Assembly (NCBI GenBank): GCA_030533445.1
Contig: CM060065.1
Coordinates: forward strand, 558,001 to 622,000
Direction of reading: 5' to 3'
From: Cyprinodon diabolis
Taxonomy: Eukaryota; Chordata; Actinopteri; Cyprinodontiformes; Cyprinodontidae
Length of the DNA stretch: 64,000 nucleotides
Position numbers and translations under genes: made by a program. This document shows, piece by piece, positions 8,425 to 15,474 of the stretch. The first letter of the stretch is position 1; every line of letters starts with the position of its first letter. Under the pieces are notes generated by a model. That model worked only from the letters and a program-made list of their open reading frames with translations. It was not told where the DNA came from and did not search any database.

Positions 8425-8701
8425 GAGGTGTTTTACTCATAAAATAAGATAATTAGACTCAGACTTTAGACTTAGACTTTTTTAGATTCAGACAAATTTT
8501 ACAATAATTTTGGGCTCACAGAGTGTATACAAAAACTAAATTACGTTCTGTACAGCTCTCAAGACATAGATGATATGCATGTGAAATAATACAATTACAT
8601 TGTTTTATCTTATTTTAAATGTAAATCATCTTGTTCCACAGCCTCACTTAATTCTTAATTCAACAAAAATTCATTTATTTAGATTTTATTTTTCGCAGTG
8701 T

Positions 8702-9010
8702 AGCAAAGTGTCCTGGATTTATCCATGGCTCTTATTTACACGCTTCCTCTACCATTAATTCAGATAAAACTGCCACAAAGACGCACTAAAGGGAATCATT
8801 TACATTGTTAATGTAACTTTTATTGTAAAATTTCTCTAAAGGACAATTACCTAAAATCTAAAATGCAAAATACGTATTAACTTTAAACTTTACATCCTAA
8901 CAAAGTAATAACAGCTTATATAAAACAAAAAACGTGGCTGAATCTATGTACACATGAATAGGATATTGGTTTTGGATTGTGAAAAAAAATTCCTATTATG
9001 TTTCACTATA
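8702..9010. other. Intron 2 sequence, nothing recognised
   Basis: AT-rich, no repeat family or motif recognised between MITE copies 4 and 5. Confidence 0.5.
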
Positions 9011-9236
9011 CACTGCAAAAACAAGTAAAAACTTCTTAAAACAAGTGTATTTACCTTTTGAGTAGGAAAATCAGATGATCTGCCAATGGAATCAGCTTTT
9101 TTACCCTTAAAATAAGATCATTTTAATTGTAAATTGTCTTATTCCATTGGCAAAGTTTTTCAATTCCCTGCTCAATTCAGGGAGAATTCACTTGTTTTAA
9201 GTAAAATGTACTTACTTAGATTAGCATTTTTTGCTT
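9011..9236. mobile_element. MITE copy 5
   Basis: It starts CACTGCAAAAACAAG after TA and contains ATCTGCCAATGGAATCAGC, TTTTACCCTTAAAATAAGATC and CTTATTCCATTGGCAAAG. The right end (ATTTTTTGCTTTG) is a mutated version of the TTTTTGCAGTG terminus. Confidence 0.65.
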
Positions 9237-9382
9237 TGTTTAACTTTATTAAAGCAAAGGTTATTTGTATGCTGGCTCTGAGAAGTCCATTCATCGATAT
9301 GTTTAACGACAAAACATGTATTTGTGGTGTGGCTGCTTCAGGCTGCTCATAAGAACGGTCAAGATTTATGTCTTTTAACAGT

Positions 9383-9486
9383 ATAAGATGGTATAACATA
9401 TAATATAATGTAATATAATCTAATATAATATAATATAATAATGTAATATAATATAATATAAAGTAATATAATATAATATACAATAT
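9383..9486. repeat. AT-rich microsatellite, (TATAA)n with interruptions
   Basis: About twenty copies of the pentamer ATAAT/TATAA with occasional G or C substitutions (ATGTAATATAATATAAT pattern). The 103-codon minus-strand open frame over it (Tyr/Ile/Leu repeats) is an artefact of the repeat. Confidence 0.9.
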
Positions 9487-9784
9487 TTGAATGGTCTAAA
9501 AATCTAAATATATCCAATATATTCCTCCTTTATTACACTCTTTACTGCTGAAAAACGAGGGAAAACACAAAGATAATTTATTTCACTGCTGAATTTTCTT
9601 TTTATATTTCAAATCTTCTTCTTTTGCCCCAGCTCATGGGGTTAATTAGATGAATACTTTTCTATCTGTCCCACTTTGTAGACTAAAGATACCACAGCTT
9701 CTTATAAACACTTTGTGTGTATCTGTAAAAATACGACATAAACTGTCTAAACTAAATAAGCCAAAGACAGACTAATGATAAATT

Positions 9785-9962
9785 GCTGGTGAAGGTTCTC
9801 AGTCATCCATGTCAGAGTCATTCCAAAAAAGTTCAAATCAATCCTCTGGACTTTGTTTCCAAGTTTGAAGACGTTTCTCTTCCATCCAGGAAGATTTTTC
9901 AATTCAAAATGTCAGAAATAGCGTTTAGTTCCAGGTTTTATCCAGCAGCCCAACAAAGCCTG
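9785..9962 (+). repeat. Interspersed repeat, forward copy
   Basis: From GCTGGTGAAGGTTCTCAGTC to CCCAACAAAGCC. The reverse complement of 12712-12894 is the same sequence with scattered changes, including GGACTTTGTTTCCAAGTTTG and TTCAATTCAAAATGTC. The terminus TTCTCAGT[C/T]ATCC and body are those of a repeat common in fish genomes; the class is uncertain. Confidence 0.8.
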
Positions 9963-10941
9963 GTTTTAATTTAGAAAACTTGCAAATAGAAACGGATGAA
10001 CGGGTCGCCCCCTTTGGAAAGGGGTGCTTTTTTAACTTTTTTGGAATAACTACTGATAACTTAATTATTTTTAGTGGATAATTTAATTGGTTTGAGTCTT
10101 TTAAAAATCTATTTTTTTGCAGGAGTTCCTAATTTTCCACTCTTGCAGTTTTGTTGATGTTTAATTTTGTCTCAAGGGAGATATTTGATCCCACAATGAC
10201 AGGCGGTAGTGATGGTGTGAGATGAGCCAAGGCTTTGAGGCGTGTGTCCAGTAGTGGAAGAAGCATTTTCGTAAAGTGGGTGTCCAGGTCTGCTTCATTT
10301 GGGGGAGGAGCCAAAATAAACGTCTGAAGCCTCATTGTCACCGTACCACATGTCCACTTGGGGAAGCGGTCCAGACCGCCCAAGAACTTCCACAGGCGTT
10401 TAAACAGCCTCAGTTTTCAGTCCAGATGTGAAGCTTGGAGGAGAGCTGCTGTCAGTTGGACGGAGTTTGGATAGATTCTAAAAAACAATCTAGCTGGTTA
10501 AAACAACTTTGGTTAGATTAAACAATGCAATGATCAGGACCTGAGCAAGCCACTGGTTACAGATGTAACATTATTTTAAGTAGTGTTTCTTTCTAATGAG
10601 CAGTGACCATTGCTAGTGGCATCAGCTGTAAGACATTGACTGCTACTCCTGAGGTTGCTGGTTGAGGCCCACCTTGGATTTTTGAAAATTGAGATAAAAC
10701 TTAACAAGTATCTTTGGCTAATGTGACTCATTATTGTGTTACTCTAGTACAGATATAGATTAGATAACAATTCTGCCAAATTAGATTGGTTGGTTTAACC
10801 AAAGATTGGTTGACCACATAACTTCCAAACCGATTAAAACCAAAAACTGTGGAAAAACTATAATGTTTGTATAAAAATGACTACCACCTTTCATTCTGCT
10901 CATCATTGCCCAATTTACACAAACTCTTTAAATGTCTGCTA

Positions 10942-10966
10942 ATTTTAGGTGTCTGCCACCTAAAAT
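10942..10966. repeat. Perfect 10-bp inverted repeat
   Basis: ATTTTAGGTG, loop TCTGC, CACCTAAAAT. The pairing extends imperfectly outward (CTGC before, GGCAG after) to about 15 bp. Confidence 0.85.
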
Positions 10967-11142
10967 GGCAGAAATAAACTGTAAATCTTAAATGACATTT
11001 TACAAACAAAAAAAACTTACAAAAGATTTTATTATACACACCAATCATTAACAATTTCAAAGGAAAATAAATGAGGAAAAAACAAGAAAGAAATTTGCAA
11101 AAAAATCATAGATTAAATTACTAGCTGTAGTTCTGCTTTCCA

Positions 11143-11156
11143 CCAGAAGGTGGCGA
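11143..11156 (+). promoter_or_regulatory. CTCF-like motif
   Basis: CCAGAAGGTGGCGA matches the CTCF core consensus CCASYAGRKGGCRS at 12 of 14 positions. Motif match only. Confidence 0.25.
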
Positions 11157-11277
11157 CATTTTCAGATGGGATCGTTGAAGCAATTAGCCCAAAAGGTTTA
11201 ATGAGGCTTCATCTCACCATGACTAACAGGCAGAAATATTTTAAATATAGATCATCGTATACTTTAAGGTTTCGTGT

Positions 11278-11370
11278 AGGACTGCAACAATAAATCGTTT
11301 TTATTGAATATTGAAATAATTGTAAACAAATTTAGTCATCGATTAACCGTTAACTGGAATATAGACAGAG
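11278..11370. repeat. AT-rich interspersed-repeat remnant (hAT-MITE-like)
   Basis: TAGGACTGCAACAATAAATCG followed by TCATCGATTAACCGTTAACTGG resembles the AGGGCTGCAAC ... ATCGATTAATC repeats seen widely in fish. Only the 5' part is recognisable. Confidence 0.4.
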
Positions 11371-11481
11371 CCACCCACTTAGAGCAGGAATTATATGAAA
11401 AATCTAAAAATATAAACCAATATTTTGCATTTAAGAACACGTTTTTGTCTGTCAATATGCCCTATCCAGAACTCCTTAAGT

Positions 11482-11506
11482 GGGGTTGGGTGGGGCTGGC
11501 AGGGGG
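11482..11506 (+). other. G-quadruplex candidate 1
   Basis: Four G-runs of 4, 3, 4 and 5 with loops TT, T and CTGGCA on the + strand, which is the transcribed-RNA sense of fgf21. Satisfies the G3+ with 1-7 base loops rule. Confidence 0.75.
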
Positions 11507-11626
11507 TGCGATTTACTGAGGCCATGCGTGCCACAGAAGGCTACCATTGGCGCCTTCTTATGGCTGCCAAGGACCTCACCGTGAAGCGGTTGCCCCTTTT
11601 CTCTAAGTAAGAAAAGGAGCCACATT

Positions 11627-11646
11627 GGGGAGGGAGAGGGGGGGGG
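11627..11646 (+). other. G-quadruplex candidate 2
   Basis: GGGG, A, GGG, AGA then a run of nine Gs. It meets the same rule, 121 bases after the end of candidate 1. The intervening GC-rich block (about 11507-11590) is unlike its AT-rich surroundings and is probably a transposon fragment. Confidence 0.7.
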
Positions 11647-12711
11647 AGCATATTTCACACTTAATCTTTTACAGGATACAGTTTGAGATATAAAAAAAAA
11701 ACCTCAGCACAAGAAAAGCACATGTAACACGAGACAAACATTTCAGCAGAAGGAAAACATTGGAGGGTGGAGCCATATGAAAGTCAGTCTGACATTTGAG
11801 CATCAGTTGTGTGTGGATGATGAGTGCGTTCAATTTGTCCATGAACGCTGACCACAGTACATTGTTCTTGATAAACTGGAAGTTTGTCAACCAGCGCTAT
11901 GGACGCATCCACAGGTGTTCGCAGGTAGACGAGGTTGAGAGAAGCTGGGCCATTTCCGATAACATCCAGGGGAGATTTGTTAAGTGGAAGGCCAAATCCC
12001 AAATAAAACTTGTTTTGAGAGCAGGCTGCACAAAACAACTGACAGACGGAATCTCACTATACATCAACCAATCTCATCCTCCCCTCTCTCAGTCGGCAAT
12101 GGTAACTTTATATTTACAGTCAAAGTAATTAGTTAGATTACTCATTACTAAAAAAGGCAACGACCTTAGTCCCATCACTGGAAGTAAGGAATGTTTAAAT
12201 GAGGATATTTAGTGGAAAACAGGGGAATTGACTCAAAGTATCAAGTTTGGTGAATGTTTGTTGAGGAACCAGATGCAGCGGCAGAGAAGCAGAGATGATT
12301 TCTTGCAGATTTAATGAAGATGTTGATAGTAGAATAGGAAAGTGATCAAAAGCAAGGAGATGCTCAGGGAAAATAAATCTCTTCCTCCGGCAGTTATGTT
12401 CCGCTGTTGTTTTGTTTACATCCGCCCGTAGAACTCTGCAGCTTTTTAAACGGTCAAAAATGACTGAATTAAAAAAATTTTGTGGCATTGGCAATCGTAG
12501 ATGCGGGTTTTTTATGTCTAGTCTGTATTGTATTGAGCGGCATATTTTGTAAAATTATCGATATTGTCGAGGAGCCTTTCTTGGCCGCTGCTTTAGAGCG
12601 CCGCCATGGCAACCAAAACATTGGCCTGCAACACCTGATACTGGCCAATAAGACCTTAACGGGGTGGAGCTGGTTTTCCAGTTTCAATGTGTATCTTTTT
12701 AAGCCATCACA
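11647..12711. other. Intron 2 interior, no recognised element
   Basis: Several open frames of 70-110 codons overlap on both strands with no recognisable domain or splice structure. The GC-richer part around 12560-12670 (TTGGCCGCTGCTTTAGAGCG, CCAATAAGACC) may be part of an unassigned repeat. Confidence 0.4.
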
Positions 12712-12894
12712 AGGCTTTGTTGGGCTACTGTATAAAGCCTGGAACTCAACGCTAATCCAGACATTTTGAATTGAAAAGGCTTCCTGGATGGGAAGAGAAA
12801 TGTCTTCAAACTTGGAAACAAAGTCCAGTGGATTGTTTTTAACTTTAACTTTTTGGAATGACTATGACCTGGATAACTGAGAATCTCCACCAGC
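12712..12894 (-). repeat. Interspersed repeat, inverted copy
   Basis: Reverse complement of the repeat at 9785-9962, ending GAGAATCTCCACCAGC. It carries two TAACTT-type repeats absent from the forward copy (TTTTTAACTTTAACTTTTTGG). The two copies face each other across 2.7 kb. Confidence 0.8.
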
Positions 12895-13652
12895 GTAAGA
12901 CACAATGTATATATATTTTAATATATATTAATATATTCCAAATTTGAATAAAAATCTTAGTTTGCAGAAAGAAAACATCACAGAAAGAAAACATCACAAA
13001 AAACGTTCAAAAAGACATCTGCTGACCCGAGCTGTCCTCTGTCATGTTGTCAGTCCGCTTCCCCATTCGGAAAACACTACAGGCTACATTCAAACAGTCC
13101 ACAGGTTCGTCAACCTTTGTCCAGTGTGGTGCAGGGTAGGATGTGTTTGCAGAGTAAAAAGCTTAATGAAAAGGCGCAACAGCAGCAACAGAAACCTTGG
13201 CCTCTGGCCTGCTTGACTTCTGCCAAAGTCAACAACCATCCAAGAACTTAGAGAACTGTAACGCTTTTCTCTGGCTGTTTGTGTTTTCTTTTATTTTGCT
13301 GCTGTTGGGTTTTTTCCTATAAAGCAACACACAAAAAAAAATATCCAGTCCTTTTCTGTCCCTTTGTGATTGACAACTTCACTTAATATCTTAAATCCTG
13401 TGATATGTTGTGTATCTGTTTAGAAAGCACCTCACCGCTCAGTCTATATCGGCGGACTTTGTGAATGAAACCCAAAAAACGAACAAAAAGATAACAAGAC
13501 AGATAAGAGATAAGAACAGGCTGGAAATGAAAAATATAAAGAAGACTTTTGCAGTTTATTTAAGCAGATCAAGAAAGTTTTTATGCATAAAAAAAATCAA
13601 CTTTGTGAAAGAAAAAGTCAATGATATTTGTTTGTTTTTCGTTTTTTTTAAG
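12895..13652. other. 3' part of intron 2
   Basis: Starts with an AT run (about 12906-12935), then a tandem pair of AGAAAGAAAACATCAC (about 12966-12997). The remainder shows nothing recognisable apart from the T-rich tract and acceptor at 13652. Confidence 0.5.
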
Positions 13653-13967
13653 GAAACTTATGCCAAAGCTGATTGCACCTTCAGAGAGCATATCTTGGCC
13701 GATGGATACAACATCTACACCTCTGATGGACACGGAGCCCTCCTCAGCTTAGGAAACAGTCAGCAAAGACTCCATGGCTCAGACCGCGGCGTTCCAGCTC
13801 TGGCTCGCTTCCTTCCCAGGGTAAACACCCTGCAGCAGACTGTCCCCACGGGGCTTCAGGTCCCCGATCAGCTCATTTCAGAGCAAACAGAGGAGACTGT
13901 GGACACAGCAGGCTTATTTGGAAAGCCCTCTCAGATCATTCACAGCCCCAGCTTCCACAAGCGATGA
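13653..13967 (+). CDS. fgf21: fgf21 coding exon 3 (residues 106-209)
   Basis: It completes the beta-trefoil (ADCTFREHILADGYNIYTSD, with Cys113 and the DGYN-Y block typical of the family) and adds the long C-terminal tail that in endocrine FGFs binds Klotho co-receptors. ARFLPR (156-161) marks the end of the core. The tail ends GLFGKPSQIIHSPSFHKR. The SPS (203-205) corresponds to the Ser-Pro-Ser that contacts beta-Klotho in human FGF21 and is strong evidence for fgf21. A total of 209 residues equals human FGF21. Unlike the human tail, the Gly-Pro before Ser-Gln is Lys-Pro. The upstream part of the same open frame (13410-13652) is intron. Confidence 0.95.
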   Translation, partial: ETYAKADCTFREHILADGYNIYTSDGHGALLSLGNSQQRLHGSDRGVPALARFLPRVNTLQQTVPTGLQVPDQLISEQTEETVDTAGLFGKPSQIIHSPSFHKR

Positions 13968-14417
13968 GGCAGCAGGTCTGAGGCAGCTGTCAGGCTGTCC
14001 AGGGATGTCCAAGCGCTACCTTGTGGACAGACAGGAGGTCCAGCCTTTCAGCACAAAGACACTGGATCAGACTTTCCATCCAGAGAAGTCTGACACCAGA
14101 GAGAAGTGCAGCCCTCCACCAGCTGAACCAACCGAGGGAAACCTTTTGCATGGAGAGGAACGACTGGAATAAACACTATGGATGGATGGCTGGGAAAGGC
14201 AAAGAACTGCCCAACATGCATCCATCTGATTATCATGGATTCAGAGCCAGGCGTGAAAAGCAAAGCCGCTGACATGGGAGGACAATGACACGTTTGATGA
14301 ACTACAGAGGAGGAGAGTCCTTCTTTAGGATGTTCGCTCCTTTTAAAGCCCCTACAGAGACTGTGAGATAGTAGGCAACAGGCCGCCCAGGTTAATGTGG
14401 TGTTGTTTAGATTTTAC

Positions 14418-14440
14418 ATTTATATTTATTTAGTTATTTA
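14418..14440 (+). promoter_or_regulatory. AU-rich element in fgf21 3' UTR
   Basis: ATTTA occurs at 14418, 14424, 14428 (sharing a base) and 14436. Clustered AUUUA is the classical signal for rapid mRNA decay. It would be lost if the upstream polyadenylation site at 14168 were used. Confidence 0.6.
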
Positions 14441-14535
14441 AATATTGTCAGTTTTACACTTCAATGTTTACCTCCATTTTTACTGGTTTTGTAAACATTT
14501 CCAATAATGTAAGTGGTTAAATATGCTTTTGGATA

Positions 14536-14541
14536 AATAAA
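14536..14541 (+). terminator. fgf21: Polyadenylation signal AATAAA (distal)
   Basis: Canonical hexamer in GGATAAATAAAAAATATA, 569 bases after the stop codon. A proximal AATAAA is at 14168-14173. Confidence 0.6.
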
Positions 14542-14769
14542 AAATATATATCATAAATACTGAATATGAGCATTTCAAGTTCGAATGACAAAACTATGTG
14601 AGATTAGAAAAACGTACGGTGAATTTCAAGAAATGATCGTTAGTCCACATTGTCAGCCATTAAAAATACATCAGACATACAATTTAAGATGTCTTTATAA
14701 TTCACAAATGTTGGACACATCAAAGCACAAAATAGCCCAGAAGATAAAGCATTCCTTTGGCCATGTGTT

Positions 14770-15080
14770 CAGTTCTATTCAGTTTATTTCTATAGCTCCA
14801 ATTCACATCATGTCATCTCAAGGCACTTTCCAGTTCACCAGATCATCCAGTCAAATTGATTCAAAGTTTTCTATCTAAGGAAAACCAGCTGATTGCATCG
14901 ACTCATTGACTTTTCAGCAATCCCTCACACTAAGCATGCTTGTAGTGACAGTGGAGAGGAAAAACTGCTGAGGCCGGCTTGGGTTCAAGGAGACAGAAGC
15001 AGACATAGAAAAAGCAGCTGTAAAAGGCGGCCCCATCCAGGAAACACACAGCCAGGCAGATAATGATAACTGATGGGTAA
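14770..15080 (+). repeat. Teleost interspersed repeat (TTCAGTTTATTTCTATAGC type)
   Basis: TTCTATTCAGTTTATTTCTA, CATGTCATCTCAAGGCACTTT, GATTGCATCGACTCATTGAC, GCAATCCCTCACACTAAGCAT and GACAGTGGAGAGGAAAAACT are the successive blocks of a dispersed repeat I know from many percomorph genomes. It is divergent and about 310 bp; no coding. Class not assigned. Confidence 0.6.
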
Positions 15081-15474
15081 TAAAAAAACTACCAAAGTGT
15101 TGCAAAAAGTGGTACAAATGGTAAAGCAAAGATAACTTCCTGAACAATCAAATCTTAGAGCTTTATATATTTAAGACTTTCTAATTTACCCATGGTTGGC
15201 CTTTCAACCCAGAATCTAGAAGGGTTTTATCATAAACCTTCCACTCCCAGGTGTTCCAGGTAAGTTTCCTGTCAGAGGAGTAAAAAGAAAAAAAGGCATC
15301 AAAACGCTGACAGAGAGCTTCAGAAAGATCTGGAAACATCAGGTATGTAACTGCAAAAGCCTCCATGTAAACACTCACACAATACTCCACTATTGAAAGT
15401 GTAACCTGTGACAAAGTGCTGAAAGTTCAAGACAATTTGTATATTCCAGACATCACGGATAAGCGGACCAGAGT
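15081..15474. other. Spacer between interspersed repeat and satellite, no gene called
   Basis: A minus-strand open frame (15181-15414, 77 codons, including AFAVTYLMFPDLSEALCQRF and LTWNTWEWKVYDK) looks protein-like but has no recognised domain, and I cannot place it in a gene. The last 40 bases grade into the satellite. Confidence 0.4.

Larger units (their letters stand above)
7611..8701. mobile_element. MITE copy 4, split by the 786-bp TIR transposon
   Basis: TCTGCCAACGGAAAGAGGTG before the insertion and TTTTACTCATAAAATAAGATAATT after it rejoin into the family's interior (compare 9078-9115). The right part continues to CGCAGTG ending near 8701, followed by TA. Within the right half a GACTTTAGACTTAGACTTTTTTAG tract (about 8459-8485) looks like a separate simple-sequence or repeat-tail insertion. 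The left terminus is lost against copy 3. Confidence 0.55.
9963..11277. other. Intron 2 interior: unassigned, with a possible SINE remnant
   Basis: A 101-codon minus-strand open frame (about 10129-10408) including GLDRFPKWTCGTVTMRLQTF has no ATG near its start and no family I recognise; it may be a decayed transposon or gene fragment. At about 10601-10680 TGGCATCAGCTG and GGTTGAGGCCC are weak matches to tRNA-type A and B boxes (possible SINE remnant). An inverted repeat (10942-10966) and a CTCF-like site (11143-11156) are listed separately. Confidence 0.35.
6959..13652 (+). other. fgf21: fgf21 intron 2 (6.7 kb, swollen by transposable elements)
   Basis: Donor GTAAGC at 6959; acceptor at 13652 after a T-rich tract (TTTTTCGTTTTTTTTAAG), phase 0. 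It holds at least three MITE copies, a long-TIR transposon, a microsatellite, an inverted pair of repeats and G-rich tracts, annotated separately. Nothing in it changes the reading frame of the gene. Confidence 0.9.
13968..14560 (+). other. fgf21: fgf21 3' UTR
   Basis: It runs from the TGA at 13965-13967 to beyond the AATAAA at 14536-14541; an earlier AATAAA at 14168-14173 would give a short 3' UTR of about 220 nt. Four overlapping AUUUA pentamers lie between them. Open frames of about 80 codons in other frames are incidental. Confidence 0.7.

Noticed and set aside
9172..9483. 103-codon minus-strand ORF rich in Tyr, Ile and Leu
   Set aside because: Translation of the AT pentamer microsatellite; a membrane-like appearance is an artefact of codon content.
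10129..10408. 101-codon minus-strand open frame
   Set aside because: No ATG near its start, no domain, and it lies in a transposon-rich intron. Kept only as a note.
10595..10690. tRNA gene
   Set aside because: A- and B-box-like motifs are degenerate and no cloverleaf can be drawn; at most a SINE remnant.
11784..12128. Overlapping ORFs of 84 and 110 codons on opposite strands
   Set aside because: Neither has a recognisable family; overlap on both strands suggests chance openness.
12699..12905. Parallel ORFs in the inverted repeats (also 9783-9974) with similar peptides
   Set aside because: The peptide similarity only reflects the DNA repeat; frames are interrupted relative to each other and no start context is conserved.
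6349..13967. Gene is fgf19 or fgf23 rather than fgf21
   Set aside because: GSADQ near the end of exon 1, the 209-residue length and the C-terminal PSQ...SPSF tail fit fgf21 best; a phylogeny would settle it.
15181..15414. 77-codon minus-strand ORF with protein-like composition
   Set aside because: No recognised domain and no supporting splice partner before the satellite begins.
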